Below, in pieces: positions 37,887 to 48,076 of a stretch of DNA of 64,000 bases (within the stretch, counting starts at the first letter, position 1; each line of letters opens with the position of its first letter). This stretch comes from Rhizobium sp. R711 (lineage in GTDB: Bacteria; Pseudomonadota; Alphaproteobacteria; Rhizobiales; Rhizobiaceae). Made by a program: the position numbers and the translations under genes. Location: NCBI RefSeq assembly GCF_002211365.1, contig NZ_LOKZ01000004.1:62001-126000 (forward strand), read 5' to 3'. The notes below the pieces were generated by a model. It saw only the letters and a program-made list of their open reading frames with translations, was not told the DNA's origin and made no database searches.

Positions 37887-39298
37887 AAATGCCGAAGGCC
37901 ATCGGCCTCGTTCATTTCATCGGCATCGGCGGCATCGGCATGAGCGGCATTGCCGAGGTGCTCCATAATCTCGGTCACCGCGTGCAGGGATCGGATCAGG
38001 CCGACAGCGCCAACGTGCAACGTCTGCGCGACAAGGGCATCGAAGTCTTCGTCGGTCACAAGGCAGAGAACCTCGGTGACGCTGAAGTGGTGGTCGTCTC
38101 GACTGCGATCAAGAAGAACAATCCCGAGCTCGTGGCTGCGCGCGAAAAGCTGCTGCCGGTCGTACGCCGGGCGGAGATGCTTGCCGAACTGATGCGTTTC
38201 CGCAATGCGATTGCGATCGGAGGTACGCATGGCAAGACCACGACGACCTCGCTCGTGGCGACGTTGCTGGAAGCGGGTGGGCTCGACCCTACGGTCATCA
38301 ACGGCGGCATCATCAATGCCTACGGCACCAATGCGCGCATGGGCGAGGGTGAGTGGATGGTGGTGGAGGCCGACGAGTCCGACGGCACCTTCCTAAAGCT
38401 CCCTGCCGATGTCGCTGTTATCACCAACATCGACCCCGAACATCTCGACCACTACGGCAATTTCGATGCCGTTCGCGCCGCATTCCGACAGTTCGTCGAG
38501 AACGTGCCGTTCTACGGCTTCGGCGTTCTGTGCCTTGACCATCCGGAGGTCCAGGCGCTGGTTGGCCGCATCGAGGACCGCAAGATCATTACCTATGGTG
38601 AAAATCCTCAGGCTGACGTTCGTTTCATGAATGTCCGTGTCGAGGGTCCGCGTTCTATCTTCGACGTCGAGATCCGCCGCCGGCGAACCGGACAGGTCAT
38701 CAAGCTCGACAATCTCGTGATGCCGATGCCCGGACGCCACAACATCTCCAATGCCACCGCCGCGATCGCGGTCGCCAACCGTCTCGGCATGTCGAGCGAG
38801 GACATCGCCAAGGGACTCGCCTCCTTCGGCGGCGTCAAGCGTCGTTTCACTCTGACTGGTGAGTGGAACGGCGTACAGATCTTCGATGACTACGGCCACC
38901 ATCCGGTTGAGATCAAAGCGGTGCTGCGGGCTGCGCGTGAGGCCTGCAAGGGTCGCGTGATCGCGGTCCATCAGCCGCATCGCTATTCGCGGCTATCGAG
39001 CCTCTTCGAGGAATTTGCGTCCTGCTTCAACGACGCGGACAGCATTTTCCTTGCGCCTGTTTATGCCGCGGGTGAGGATCCTATCGAAGGGGTGAACTCC
39101 GAGGCACTGGTGTCGCGGATCAAATCCGGTGGCCACCGCGAGGCCCGCTTCCTGCCGTCCCCAGAGCTTTTGCCTGAAATGGTCGCAGAGATTGCAAAGC
39201 CGGGGGATTTTGTGGTTCTGTTGGGGGCTGGGAGTATCACGTACTGGGCGGCAGCGTTGCCCAAGCAATTGGAAAGCCTTTCGGGAATATCTGCATGA
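37883..39298 (+). CDS. murC: UDP-N-acetylmuramate:L-alanine ligase
   Basis: A protein of 471 residues; it starts the stem peptide by adding L-alanine. Blocks: [15 protein letters not shown] (11-25), ATP loop GTHGKTTTT (114-122), [10 protein letters not shown] near 163, [10 protein letters not shown] near 335 and HQPHRYSR near 360. These are all MurC-specific. Both ends overlap neighbouring genes by 4 bases (murG upstream, murB downstream). Confidence 0.97.
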   Translation: MKMPKAIGLVHFIGIGGIGMSGIAEVLHNLGHRVQGSDQADSANVQRLRDKGIEVFVGHKAENLGDAEVVVVSTAIKKNNPELVAAREKLLPVVRRAEMLAELMRFRNAIAIGGTHGKTTTTSLVATLLEAGGLDPTVINGGIINAYGTNARMGEGEWMVVEADESDGTFLKLPADVAVITNIDPEHLDHYGNFDAVRAAFRQFVENVPFYGFGVLCLDHPEVQALVGRIEDRKIITYGENPQADVRFMNVRVEGPRSIFDVEIRRRRTGQVIKLDNLVMPMPGRHNISNATAAIAVANRLGMSSEDIAKGLASFGGVKRRFTLTGEWNGVQIFDDYGHHPVEIKAVLRAAREACKGRVIAVHQPHRYSRLSSLFEEFASCFNDADSIFLAPVYAAGEDPIEGVNSEALVSRIKSGGHREARFLPSPELLPEMVAEIAKPGDFVVLLGAGSITYWAAALPKQLESLSGISA

Positions 39299-40269
39299 AA
39301 CAGGTGAATGGGGAAAAGCTTCTTGCGTCGCTCGGCGGCAGCGTAAAGGACATCCGTGGAAGAATCACGCCGGATGCACCGATGGACCGTGTGACCTGGT
39401 TCCACGCTGGTGGTTTGGCGGAACTGATGTTCCAGCCGCACGACGAGGACGACCTTATTGCTTTCCTCAAGCTTTTGCCGGAAGAGGTTCCGGTCACTGT
39501 CGTCGGCGTGGGCTCCAACATTCTCGTGCGTGATGGTGGCATTCCTGGCGTTGTCTTGCGGCTTTCGGCTAAGGGCTTCGGCTCGGTCGAGCTCGCTGGC
39601 GAGAACCGCATCCGTGCCGGCGCGATCTGCCCGGACAAGCACGTCGCGGCCATGGCAATGGATAATGGCATCGGCGGCTTCCACTTCTACTATGGCATTC
39701 CCGGCAGCATCGGCGGCGCAGCACGCATGAACGCCGGCGCCAACGGCGCGGAGACGCGTGAGCGGCTCGTCGAGGTGAACGCGGTTGACCGCAAGGGCAA
39801 TAAACATGTCTTGTCGAACGCGGACATGGGTTACTCCTACCGCCATTCGTCCGTACCGAATGATCTGATTTTCACGTCGGTGCTTTTCGAAGGGTACGGC
39901 GAGGATCGCGCCAAGATCCGGGCCGAGATGGATGCCGTACGCAACCATCGCGAGACGGTCCAGCCGATCCGCGAAAAGACCGGTGGCTCGACCTTCAAGA
40001 ATCCCGAGGGCCATTCCGCCTGGAAGCTGATCGATGAAGCGGGGTGCCGCGGGCTGGTAATCGGTGGCGCGCAAATGTCGTCGCTCCACTGCAACTTCAT
40101 GATCAACATGGGGCAAGCGACGGGATACGATCTCGAATATCTCGGTGAACAGGTCCGCCGTGAGGTCTTCGAGAATTCCGGTATCAAGCTCGAGTGGGAA
40201 ATCAAGCGTTTCGGTGTCTTCATGCCAGGACGCGAAGTCCGCCCTTTCCAGGGCGTAACCAGCGAATAG
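39295..40269 (+). CDS. murB: UDP-N-acetylenolpyruvoylglucosamine reductase
   Basis: A flavoprotein of 324 residues that makes UDP-MurNAc with NADPH. FAD-binding motifs are [12 protein letters not shown] (71-82) and [16 protein letters not shown] near 135-150. The active-site serine region is [18 protein letters not shown] near 232. The short substrate-binding domain without the extra loop and split beta-alpha-beta fold indicates a type II enzyme. It is the last gene of the first dcw block and is followed by a strong terminator. The D-Ala ligase and fts genes continue only after two unrelated genes. Confidence 0.96.
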   Translation: MKQVNGEKLLASLGGSVKDIRGRITPDAPMDRVTWFHAGGLAELMFQPHDEDDLIAFLKLLPEEVPVTVVGVGSNILVRDGGIPGVVLRLSAKGFGSVELAGENRIRAGAICPDKHVAAMAMDNGIGGFHFYYGIPGSIGGAARMNAGANGAETRERLVEVNAVDRKGNKHVLSNADMGYSYRHSSVPNDLIFTSVLFEGYGEDRAKIRAEMDAVRNHRETVQPIREKTGGSTFKNPEGHSAWKLIDEAGCRGLVIGGAQMSSLHCNFMINMGQATGYDLEYLGEQVRREVFENSGIKLEWEIKRFGVFMPGREVRPFQGVTSE

Positions 40270-40338
40270 CCGGTGTCGGGAACGTTCCTGCAATGAGCGA
40301 CCGGAAGTAGCTCTTTCCGCTTGCGCTACAGATAACAA

Positions 40339-40370
40339 AAAGGCCGCAAAATCTTGATTTTGCGGCCTTT
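40339..40370. terminator. Bidirectional intrinsic terminator after murB
   Basis: A 14-base perfect stem AAAGGCCGCAAAAT / ATTTTGCGGCCTTT with a 4-base loop. It separates the first dcw block from the convergent MFS gene, whose stop is at 40392. A-rich and T-rich flanks on both sides allow action in both directions. Confidence 0.92.
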
Positions 40371-40391
40371 CGTTATCAATGCAGGTTAATT

Positions 40392-41696
40392 TCAGACCTC
40401 GTCACGGCCCGATGCCAGGATACAGATCAGAGTGATGACAGCAGAGAGACCGAGATAGTAGCCGACATACTGCATGCCGTAGTTTGCCTGCAGCCAGGTG
40501 GCGATGTAGGGCGCCAGCGAAGCGCCGAAAATGCCGGCAAGGTTGAAGGTGATCGACGAGCCAGTGTAGCGGACGGCAGTCGGGAAGGGCGCGGCAAGAG
40601 CCGTGCCGATTAGGCCGTAGGTCATGCCCATCAGCGCCATCGCAACGATCGCGAAGACCACGATGCTGCCTTCGCCGCCGGTCATCAGCCCGGGCAGGAA
40701 GAACGAGAAGATACCGATCAGCACGGTGGTGATGATCAGGACCTCGCGGCGGCCGAAGCGCTCCGCAAGCTTGCCGACGATCGGGATAAAGATACCGAAG
40801 GCGACAGAACCGACGATCTGAATCTCAAGCGCGTCGAGGAACGGGATCTTCAGGACCTTGACGTTGTAGGACAGCAGGTAAGCCGAGCCGATGTAGAACA
40901 GTACGAAGGTTGCCAGCGCCACGAAGGTGCCGAGGAACAGGCTGCGCTTGTGCTTGCGGAAGAGCACGGCAACCGGGACGGCTACACGCTCCTGCTTGTC
41001 GATCGCCTTCTGGAAAGCCGGCGTCTCGGTGATCGAGAGGCGGACCCAGAGACCGATGACGATCAGCAGGATGGACGAGATGAAGGGAACGCGCCAGCCC
41101 CAGCTGAGAAGCGCATCCTGAGACATGACCTGCAGCAGCAGCCAGAAGATACCCGAAGACAGGAACAGGCCGACCGGCGCGCCGAGCTGCGGGAACATGC
41201 CGTACCAGCTGCGCTTGCCTTCTGGCGCATTCTCTGTGGCGAGCAGCACTGCGCCGCCCCATTCGCCGCCGAGGCCGAAGCCCTGGCCGAAGCGGCAAAG
41301 TGCGAGCAGCAGCGGCGCGATGACGCCGATCGACTCGTAGGAGGGCAGAAGGCCGATCACAACCGTCGAAATGCCCATGGTGAGCAGGGCGGCGACGAGC
41401 GTCGTCTTGCGGCCGATCCTGTCGCCGAAATGGCCGAAGACCACGGCGCCGAGCGGACGGGCGAAGAAGGCGATCGAGAAGGTCGCAAAGGACGCAAGCA
41501 GTGCGGTCGTCGGGTCGCTGTTCGGGAAGAACAGCGTCGGGAAGACCAGCACGGCAGCAGTTGCATATACGTAGAAATCGAAGAATTCGATCGTGGTGCC
41601 GACGAGGCTTGCGATCAGAACGCGCGCCGGCGAGTTGACTTGCGCACTGTTCGATGAAGCGGGAGTCGGCGATACTCTGGATATCGCGTCTGACAT
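40392..41696 (-). CDS. MFS transporter, metabolite:H+ symporter (MHS) type
   Basis: A membrane protein of 434 residues with 12 predicted spans. FFDFYVYATAA near residue 38, GHFGDRIGRKTT near 88 (the MFS loop 2-3 motif) and CRFGQGFGLGGEWGGA near 134 are signatures of the MHS group that includes ShiA, KgtP and ProP. It probably imports an organic acid or related compound with protons. I start at the ATG at 41696, which has GGA 8 bases upstream; ATGs at 41702 and 41717 are possible. It lies opposite in direction to the dcw genes on both sides, an inserted unit. Substrate unknown. Confidence 0.9.
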   Translation of the reverse strand: MSDAISRVSPTPASSNSAQVNSPARVLIASLVGTTIEFFDFYVYATAAVLVFPTLFFPNSDPTTALLASFATFSIAFFARPLGAVVFGHFGDRIGRKTTLVAALLTMGISTVVIGLLPSYESIGVIAPLLLALCRFGQGFGLGGEWGGAVLLATENAPEGKRSWYGMFPQLGAPVGLFLSSGIFWLLLQVMSQDALLSWGWRVPFISSILLIVIGLWVRLSITETPAFQKAIDKQERVAVPVAVLFRKHKRSLFLGTFVALATFVLFYIGSAYLLSYNVKVLKIPFLDALEIQIVGSVAFGIFIPIVGKLAERFGRREVLIITTVLIGIFSFFLPGLMTGGEGSIVVFAIVAMALMGMTYGLIGTALAAPFPTAVRYTGSSITFNLAGIFGASLAPYIATWLQANYGMQYVGYYLGLSAVITLICILASGRDEV

Positions 41697-41911
41697 TTTC
41701 ATTCCAATTGGGATCATAGAAATGCCTGTGAAAGGCAGGCGGCTCTTAACGCAATTTTAATTCGGCGCAAATGCCCGCAGGGCAATAAACGAAAAAAAGA
41801 TTAGTAGGCTTTGCATTTTTTCCGCTCATCGACGCCGCGCATAGTCACTTGACCAGAAACAATATGAAGCAGATTCCTCATGAACGCTCTGGTTGAGCGC
41901 GGGAGGGAGGG

Positions 41912-42604
41912 ATGCAGAAAAGTCTTATTGCAGAATTTCTTGGAACGTTCTGGCTCGTGTTTGGTGGATGCGGCAGTGCCGTGCTCGCCGCAGCATTTCC
42001 CGAGCTTGGAATTGCCTTTGTAGGTGTTGCATTTGCCTTTGGGTTCACGGTCCTGACAATGGCTTTTGCCGTCGGCGGCATTTCCGGTGGGCATTTCAAC
42101 CCGGCAGTTTCCGTTGGTCTTGCCGTGGCCGGCAAGTTCCCGGCGGGTCGCGTAATTCCCTATATTGTGGTGCAGGTTATTGGCGCGATCGTTGCCGCGG
42201 GTGTGCTCTATGCCGTCGCCAGCGGCAAGGCCGGTTTCGAGCTCGGGGATTTTGCGGCGAATGGTTATGGCGAGCATTCGCCGGGCGGCTATTCACTTTC
42301 TTCTGCACTGGTGATCGAAATCGTCCTGACGTCGTTCTTCGTCTTCATCATTTTAGGCTCGACGAGCACCAAGGTGCCGGCAGGTTTCGCGCCAATCGCC
42401 ATCGGTCTTGCACTGACATTGATTCACCTGATTTCGATTCCGGTCACCAAGACGTCGGTCAATCCTGCACGCTCGACAGGGCAGGCGTTGTTCGTCGGCG
42501 GCTGGGCCTTGCGGCAGCTTTGGCTGTTCTGGGTCGCGCCGCTTGTGGGCGGTGTTCTGGGTGGTCTTGTTTGGAAGTTAACGGGCGAGAAAGCCCCGAA
42601 CTGA
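41912..42604 (+). CDS. aqpZ: Aquaporin Z
   Basis: A protein of 230 residues with six spans and two half-helices, a tetrameric water channel. Both NPA boxes are present: HFNPAVS (NPA 63-65) and SVNPARS (NPA 184-186) followed by Arg187 of the selectivity filter. A histidine in the fifth span (LIHLISIPV, His172) fits the narrow filter of water-specific AqpZ rather than a glycerol facilitator. The start follows GGGAGGGAGG immediately. It lies between the two parts of the dcw cluster, a position I recall in Sinorhizobium. Confidence 0.95.
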   Translation: MQKSLIAEFLGTFWLVFGGCGSAVLAAAFPELGIAFVGVAFAFGFTVLTMAFAVGGISGGHFNPAVSVGLAVAGKFPAGRVIPYIVVQVIGAIVAAGVLYAVASGKAGFELGDFAANGYGEHSPGGYSLSSALVIEIVLTSFFVFIILGSTSTKVPAGFAPIAIGLALTLIHLISIPVTKTSVNPARSTGQALFVGGWALRQLWLFWVAPLVGGVLGGLVWKLTGEKAPN

Positions 42605-42622
42605 TGCGACTTCCTTGTGGAA

Positions 42623-42654
42623 ACCCCGCACGGCACGCGCCGTTGCTGCGGGGT
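42623..42654 (+). terminator. Stem-loop after aqpZ, possible terminator
   Basis: The stem ACCCCGCA / TGCGGGGT encloses a smaller CGGC / GCCG hairpin 18 bases past the aqpZ stop. There is no good T-run, so termination may be weak. Confidence 0.45.
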
Positions 42655-42710
42655 CTTGCATCTTGCGCGGCCATGCCCGGGCGGCCTTCCGCGGCAAAAA
42701 TTAACGAAAG

Positions 42711-42727
42711 TAAACACTTCATTAACC
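42711..42727. promoter_or_regulatory. CtrA-like box upstream of ddl-ftsQAZ
   Basis: TAAA-N7-TTAACC differs by one base from the CtrA full-site consensus TTAA-N7-TTAAC. It lies about 105-120 bases before ddl. An additional TTAA half is at 42701. CtrA is the alphaproteobacterial cell-cycle regulator that controls fts promoters in Caulobacter; function here is inferred. Confidence 0.4.
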
Positions 42728-42832
42728 ATAATCGGGCTCTAATACACCTGCATCACCGAACGAGATTCGGACGAGAAACAAGCTTGGTGCAAGCGTCGGA
42801 ACTCAGTGTGCAGGTTATTTTTGGGGGTGTTG

Positions 42833-43759
42833 ATGAGTCGTAAGCATGTCGCTGTCCTGATGGGTGGATTTTCTTCGGAGAGGCCGGTAAGCCTTTCTTC
42901 CGGGACGGCGTGCGCGGATGCTCTTGAGGCTGAGGGCTTCCAGGTGACGCGGATGGACGTCGATCGCGACGTGTCAGCGAAGCTTGCTGCATTGCGACCT
43001 GATGTCGTTTTCAATGCGCTGCATGGCCCCTACGGCGAGGACGGCACGATCCAGGGCGTTCTCGAATATCTTGAGATTCCTTATACCCATTCCGGCGTGT
43101 TGGCGTCGGCGCTTGCCATGGACAAGGAGAAGGCCAAGGGGGTTGCTGCCGCTGCCGGCATACCTGTTGCTCAGTCCGAGGTGATCAATCGCTTCGCCTT
43201 TCCGGCAGAGCATCCGATGAAGCCGCCCTATGTTGTGAAGCCCGTGCGAGAAGGCTCCAGCTTCGGTGTGGTAATCGTTCAGGAGGATCAATCCCATCCT
43301 CCGCAGATCATCAGCTCCCCGGAATGGCGCTACGGCGAACAGGTTCTTGTCGAGCGCTACATCTACGGTCGAGAGCTGACTTGCGGCGTTATGGGGGATC
43401 AGGTGCTCGGCGTGACCGAGGTCGTGCCGATGGGGCATGGCTTCTACGACTACGATGCCAAGTACGTCGCGGGTGGATCGAAACACGTCATTCCGGCGGA
43501 AATTTCACCGAATATTTACCAAAAAATACAATCATTGGCGTTAAGGGCGCATCAAGCAATTGGTTGCCGTGGCGTCAGTCGCTCCGACTTTCGTTATGAC
43601 GATCGCTTCTCCGAAGATGGCGAAATCATCTGGCTGGAAATCAACACTCAGCCGGGCATGACGCCAACCTCCCTGGTGCCCGAAATGGCCGCTCATGCCG
43701 GCTACTCGTTTGGGGAATTTCTCCGTTGGATGGTGGAGGACGCTTCTTGTTCTCGGTGA
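42833..43759 (+). CDS. ddl: D-alanine:D-alanine ligase
   Basis: An ATP-grasp enzyme of 308 residues making D-Ala-D-Ala for MurF. Motifs: [14 protein letters not shown] near residues 10-23, [12 protein letters not shown] near 64, [14 protein letters not shown] near 136 and [17 protein letters not shown] near 270, the metal- and substrate-binding end. The start at 42833 is chosen because GGGGGTG lies just upstream and it gives the family's normal length; an in-frame ATG at 42806 would add nine residues. It opens the second dcw block; ftsQ overlaps its end. Confidence 0.96.
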   Translation: MSRKHVAVLMGGFSSERPVSLSSGTACADALEAEGFQVTRMDVDRDVSAKLAALRPDVVFNALHGPYGEDGTIQGVLEYLEIPYTHSGVLASALAMDKEKAKGVAAAAGIPVAQSEVINRFAFPAEHPMKPPYVVKPVREGSSFGVVIVQEDQSHPPQIISSPEWRYGEQVLVERYIYGRELTCGVMGDQVLGVTEVVPMGHGFYDYDAKYVAGGSKHVIPAEISPNIYQKIQSLALRAHQAIGCRGVSRSDFRYDDRFSEDGEIIWLEINTQPGMTPTSLVPEMAAHAGYSFGEFLRWMVEDASCSR

Positions 43760-44679
43760 CGGTTAAAAGAATAGGGCGCCCGAGTCATCAGGTGGCGCCT
43801 TCGTATCCCGAGGGTGATGGTCGGCTGATTCTGCCGCGCCCGTTGCGGCGCGTCGTTCGCTTTCTTGTCAGTCTCGGAAGTGGCCGCATCCACATTCCGG
43901 CCCATGTCGGGACGGTCTCCGCCTTGGCTTTCTTGGCAGCAACCGGTCTTTACGGCATGTCGCTCGGTGGTCACACCGAGGCCGTTGCACAGGCGACGAC
44001 GACCGCTGCCGGCTTTGCGATCGATGACGTGAAAGTGTCCGGTAATTCCGAGACCTCTGAAATTGAGATTCTGCAGTTGTTGGGGCTGGACGGTACAACC
44101 TCGCTCGTGGCGCTCGACGTCGATGCAGCGCGCCAGAAGATTGCCAAGCTGCCCTGGGTCGAGAACGTCGAGGTTCGCAAGATCTATCCGAAGACGATCG
44201 AGGTGAAGCTCAAGGAGCGCCAGGCCTACGCCATCTGGCAGCATGGCCAGGAGCTTTCTCTCGTGGAGAAGGGTGGTTCGGTCATCGCTCCGCTGCGCGA
44301 CAATAAGTTTTCGCAGTTGCCCCTGGTGGTCGGTCGCGGTGCAGAGGTTGCTGCAACCTCGCTCGAAGCCGAGTTCGCAAACTGGCCGGAGATCAAGGCG
44401 CGGGTGAAGGCCTACGTCTGGGTTTCGGGTCGTCGCTGGGATCTGCATATGGACAACGGCATTGCGGTCAAGCTGCCGGAAGACGATGTCGATCTGGCGT
44501 TGGCGCGGCTGTCGAAGTTCATGAAGGAGCAGGACCTTCTGGAGCGCGATATCGCTGCGGTTGATCTCAGGCTCACCGACCGCACGGCAATTCAGTTGAC
44601 GCCGGAAGCGATGGCGCGCCGGCAGCTTGTGCTTGATCAGCGGACCAAGGATTTGAAGAAGGCGGGGCAAAATATATGA
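43747..44679 (+). CDS. ftsQ: Cell division protein FtsQ
   Basis: A bitopic protein of 310 residues: a cytoplasmic tail of about 55 residues, one span ([19 protein letters not shown]), a POTRA domain starting [10 protein letters not shown], then the FtsQ/DivIB beta domain. It scaffolds FtsB/FtsL in the divisome. The start is uncertain: I choose TTG 43747 because GGAGGA sits at the ideal distance and the N-terminus becomes MFSV-like, as I recall in rhizobial FtsQ. ATG 43726 and GTG 43756 (GTGA overlap with the ddl stop) are alternatives. ftsA overlaps its stop as ATGA. Confidence 0.92.
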   Translation: MFSVTVKRIGRPSHQVAPSYPEGDGRLILPRPLRRVVRFLVSLGSGRIHIPAHVGTVSALAFLAATGLYGMSLGGHTEAVAQATTTAAGFAIDDVKVSGNSETSEIEILQLLGLDGTTSLVALDVDAARQKIAKLPWVENVEVRKIYPKTIEVKLKERQAYAIWQHGQELSLVEKGGSVIAPLRDNKFSQLPLVVGRGAEVAATSLEAEFANWPEIKARVKAYVWVSGRRWDLHMDNGIAVKLPEDDVDLALARLSKFMKEQDLLERDIAAVDLRLTDRTAIQLTPEAMARRQLVLDQRTKDLKKAGQNI

Positions 44680-46007
44680 GCTTGTTCGGTTCGTCCCATT
44701 TCGGATTGCCGCGCCTGAAGCCGCTTTCGTCGAAGCGGTCCCATGTCGTTTCGGTGCTGGACATCGGCTCGACGAAGGTCGTCTGCATGATCGGCCGCCT
44801 GACCCCCCGCGAGGAAAGCCAGGTGCTGCCCGGCCGCACGCACAACATTGAAATCATCGGGATCGGCCACCAGCGCTCTCGCGGTATCAAGACCGGTGCG
44901 ATTTCCGACCTCGATGCGCTGGAAAGCGTGATTCGTCTTGCCGTTGACGCCGCCGAGCGCATGGCCGGCCTGACCGTCGAAAGCCTGATCGTCAACGTTA
45001 CTGCGGGTCGCTTGACGAGCGATATCTACACCGCAACCATCGATCTTGGCGGCCAGGAAGTCGAACTGAACGACCTCAAGAAGGTTCTGTCGGCTGCCTG
45101 TCAGCAGTCGCTGCGACAGGATCGTGCCGTGCTGCATTCGCTGGCGACCGGCTTCTCGCTCGACGGCGAGCGCGGTATTCGCGATCCGCTGTCGATGTAT
45201 GGTGACGTTCTCGGCGTCGACATGCACGTCGTCACCGCCGAGCGCACTGCGCTGAAGAACCTCGAGCTCAGCGTCAATCGCGCGCATCTCTCGGTTGAGG
45301 GAATCGTTGCGACGCCTTACGCTTCCGGCCTGGCTGCTCTCGTCGACGACGAAGTCGAGCTTGGCTGTGCTGCGATCGACATGGGCGGTGGCACGACGAC
45401 GATTTCCGTCTTCGCGGAAGGCAAGTTGGTGCACACCGATGCCGTCAGCCTCGGAGGCCATCACGTCACCACTGATTTGGCCCGCGGTCTTTCGACCCGT
45501 ATCGAAGATGCCGAACGCCTGAAGGTCGTTCATGCGTCCGCCATGCCGAATTCCTCGGACGAGCGCGAATTGATTTCGATCCCGCCGATTGGCGAAGACG
45601 AACGCGACCTGCCGACGCAGGTGCCGCGCGCTTTGGTATCGCGCATCGTCAGCGCCCGTATCGAGGAAACAATGGAATTGATCCGCGACCGCATCCAGCG
45701 CTCGGGCTTCAGCCCGATCGTCGGCAAGCGTGTCGTGCTGACGGGTGGTGCGAGCCAGCTCACCGGCCTTGCCGAAGTTGCGCGCCGCATTCTTGCCCGC
45801 AACGTCAGAATCGGTCGTCCGATGGGCGTCTCGGGCCTGCCGACTGCAGCGAAGGGCCCTGCCTTTTCGACCGCCGTCGGTCTGATGATCTATCCGCAGG
45901 TCGCGGACCAGGAAACACATGCGTCACAGAGCGGTCTGCTCATGTCGCTTGGGGGAAATACCAGCCGCTTTGCCCGCATGGGGCAGTGGTTGAAAGAAAG
46001 CTTCTGA
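44676..46007 (+). CDS. ftsA: Cell division protein FtsA
   Basis: An actin-like ATPase of 443 residues that tethers FtsZ to the membrane and recruits later divisome proteins. Phosphate-1 motif VLDIGSTKVVCMIG near residue 28, the phosphate-2 region CAAIDMGGGTTTISVF near 232 and VVLTGGASQLTGL near 350 are present. The C-terminal RFARMGQWLKESF is the amphipathic membrane-targeting helix. It starts inside the ftsQ stop and is followed by ftsZ after 56 bases. Confidence 0.96.
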   Translation: MSLFGSSHFGLPRLKPLSSKRSHVVSVLDIGSTKVVCMIGRLTPREESQVLPGRTHNIEIIGIGHQRSRGIKTGAISDLDALESVIRLAVDAAERMAGLTVESLIVNVTAGRLTSDIYTATIDLGGQEVELNDLKKVLSAACQQSLRQDRAVLHSLATGFSLDGERGIRDPLSMYGDVLGVDMHVVTAERTALKNLELSVNRAHLSVEGIVATPYASGLAALVDDEVELGCAAIDMGGGTTTISVFAEGKLVHTDAVSLGGHHVTTDLARGLSTRIEDAERLKVVHASAMPNSSDERELISIPPIGEDERDLPTQVPRALVSRIVSARIEETMELIRDRIQRSGFSPIVGKRVVLTGGASQLTGLAEVARRILARNVRIGRPMGVSGLPTAAKGPAFSTAVGLMIYPQVADQETHASQSGLLMSLGGNTSRFARMGQWLKESF

Positions 46008-46063
46008 TAATTGAGTGAATTGGCCGGCGTGGCGATGCGGCCATAAAGAGAAGGAACGGTAAC

Positions 46064-47788
46064 ATGACTATCAAGCTGCAAAAGCCGGATATCACTGAGC
46101 TTAAGCCGCGTATCACCGTGTTCGGTGTTGGCGGTGGCGGTGGCAACGCTGTCAACAACATGATCTCCGCTGGCCTCCAGGGCGTCGACTTTGTCGTTGC
46201 CAACACGGACGCCCAGGCGCTGACGATGACCAAGGCGGAGCGCATTATCCAGCTCGGCGCCAACGTCACCGAAGGTCTCGGTGCTGGTTCGCAGCCGGAA
46301 GTCGGCCGCGCAGCTGCTGAAGAGTGCATCGACGAGATCGTCGATCACCTGAACGGAACGCACATGTGCTTCGTCACCGCCGGCATGGGCGGCGGCACAG
46401 GCACGGGCGCTGCTCCGGTCGTTGCGCAGGCAGCCCGTAACAAGGGCATCCTGACGGTTGGCGTCGTTACCAAGCCGTTCCACTTCGAAGGCGGCCGCCG
46501 CATGCGGCTTGCCGAGCAGGGTATCCAGGAACTGCAGAAGTCTGTCGACACCCTGATTGTCATTCCGAACCAGAACCTTTTCCGCATCGCCAACGACAAG
46601 ACCACCTTTGCCGATGCATTCGCGATGGCAGACCAGGTTCTCTACTCCGGCGTTGCCTGCATCACCGATCTGATGGTGAAGGAAGGTCTCATCAACCTCG
46701 ACTTCGCCGACGTCCGATCTGTCATGCGCGAAATGGGCCGTGCGATGATGGGTACCGGCGAAGCATCCGGCCAGGGCCGCGCGATGCAGGCTGCCGAAGC
46801 TGCAATCGCCAACCCGCTGCTCGACGAAACCTCGATGAAGGGTGCACAGGGCCTGCTGATCTCGATCACCGGCGGTCGTGACCTGACCCTCTTCGAAGTC
46901 GATGAGGCTGCGACCCGCATCCGCGAAGAAGTCGATCCGGATGCCAACATCATCCTCGGCGCGACCTTTGACGAATCGCTCGAAGGCATCATCCGCGTGT
47001 CGGTTGTTGCAACCGGCATCGATCGCGCGATCAACGAAGCTGCTGGCAAGACGTTCCAGCCAGTCGCAAAGCCGGTTATCCGTCCTTCCGCGGCCGTTGC
47101 TCCGGCGCCGGCCGCAGTTCAGCCTGCACCTGTCATGCAGCAGGCCCCGAAGCCCGTCGACCCAGTTGCGCAGGCAATCCGCGCGGCCGAGGTCGAAATG
47201 GAGCGCGAGCTTGAGATCCACGCCCCACGGGCAGCAGCTCCCGTTCAGCAGCCGGCGATGCAAGAGACCTTCCGTCCGCAGAGCAAGATCTTTGCTGCGC
47301 CGGAGGCCGCTCCAATCATTCGCCCGGCTCCGGTTCAGCAGGCCCCGGTTCATGCACCAGTCATGAGCCAGCCTGTTCAGCAGCCGATTATCAGCCAACC
47401 CGCGCCGGTCATGCAGCAGCCGGCGGCCGCCCAGCAGGCCGTCCGTATGCCGAAGGTGGAGGATTTCCCGCCGGTCGTGCAGGCAGAGATTGACCATCGC
47501 TCGCAGCCGGCCGCTCCGTCTCACGCTCACGAGGAGCGTGGTCCGATGGGTCTCCTGAAGCGGATCACCAACTCGCTTGGTCGTCGCGAAGAGGAAGTTG
47601 CTCCGGAAATGACGTCCGCTCCGGCAGCCGCGTCGCAGCAGCGCCGGCCGCTTTCTCCGGAAGCAAGCCTCTACGCACCACGTCGCGGAAATCTCGACGA
47701 TCAGGGCCGTACCGTTCCACAGGCTCGCATGATGCAGGAAGACGATCAGCTTGAAATTCCTGCATTCCTGCGCCGCCAGTCGAACTGA
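46064..47788 (+). CDS. ftsZ: Cell division GTPase FtsZ with extended linker
   Basis: A tubulin homologue of 574 residues that forms the Z ring. The GTP signature GGGTGTG is at 109-115 and the T7-loop catalytic region [10 protein letters not shown] near 208. The globular part ends near residue 320. A linker of about 240 residues follows, rich in Pro, Gln and Ala with recurring PAPVMQQ units, and the C-terminal conserved peptide [10 protein letters not shown] ends the protein. Length matches the long FtsZ1 of rhizobia (E. coli about 383). GAAGGAACGG precedes the ATG. Confidence 0.97.
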   Translation: MTIKLQKPDITELKPRITVFGVGGGGGNAVNNMISAGLQGVDFVVANTDAQALTMTKAERIIQLGANVTEGLGAGSQPEVGRAAAEECIDEIVDHLNGTHMCFVTAGMGGGTGTGAAPVVAQAARNKGILTVGVVTKPFHFEGGRRMRLAEQGIQELQKSVDTLIVIPNQNLFRIANDKTTFADAFAMADQVLYSGVACITDLMVKEGLINLDFADVRSVMREMGRAMMGTGEASGQGRAMQAAEAAIANPLLDETSMKGAQGLLISITGGRDLTLFEVDEAATRIREEVDPDANIILGATFDESLEGIIRVSVVATGIDRAINEAAGKTFQPVAKPVIRPSAAVAPAPAAVQPAPVMQQAPKPVDPVAQAIRAAEVEMERELEIHAPRAAAPVQQPAMQETFRPQSKIFAAPEAAPIIRPAPVQQAPVHAPVMSQPVQQPIISQPAPVMQQPAAAQQAVRMPKVEDFPPVVQAEIDHRSQPAAPSHAHEERGPMGLLKRITNSLGRREEEVAPEMTSAPAAASQQRRPLSPEASLYAPRRGNLDDQGRTVPQARMMQEDDQLEIPAFLRRQSN

Positions 47789-47813
47789 GGCAACGGATAG
47801 AATCGCCACAAGG

Positions 47814-47839
47814 ATGCCCGGGAGTACGCTCCCGGGCAT
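47814..47839 (+). terminator. Stem-loop after ftsZ
   Basis: An 11-base perfect stem ATGCCCGGGAG / CTCCCGGGCAT with a TACG loop, 26 bases after the stop. The following bases are not a T-run, so it may act as an attenuator or mRNA-protecting hairpin as well as a terminator. Confidence 0.65.
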
Positions 47840-48076
47840 TGCCGTTTCAGCACCTTGAATCCGGAGCTAATTGCCTTGTTATTTCAAAGACATGCTTTCG
47901 TAACAATGCGAAAGAAACAGTGATTTGGATTGGAACCCCGGCGCACGTATGTATGTGCTCAAGAAACCGTCCTCTTGCGCTTTATGGCGAGGCTTTGACG
48001 GAGTGAAATGAACCCTGGCAGATGGTTCGGCATGTTAGCCGCAGCGGATCACCAGGGATAATAAAGGCAAAAATTT
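47840..48076. other. lpxC upstream region
   Basis: About 240 bases between the ftsZ stem-loop and lpxC. It should hold the lpxC promoter, but I see no clear -35/-10 pair and no supported short gene or conserved RNA fold. Confidence 0.35.

Noticed and set aside
45890..47839. A minus-strand frame of about 649 codons opposite ftsZ and the end of ftsA
   Set aside because: Antisense shadow of ftsZ; composition is Arg/His/Asp/Leu-rich and repetitive where the FtsZ linker repeats, with no recognisable domain.
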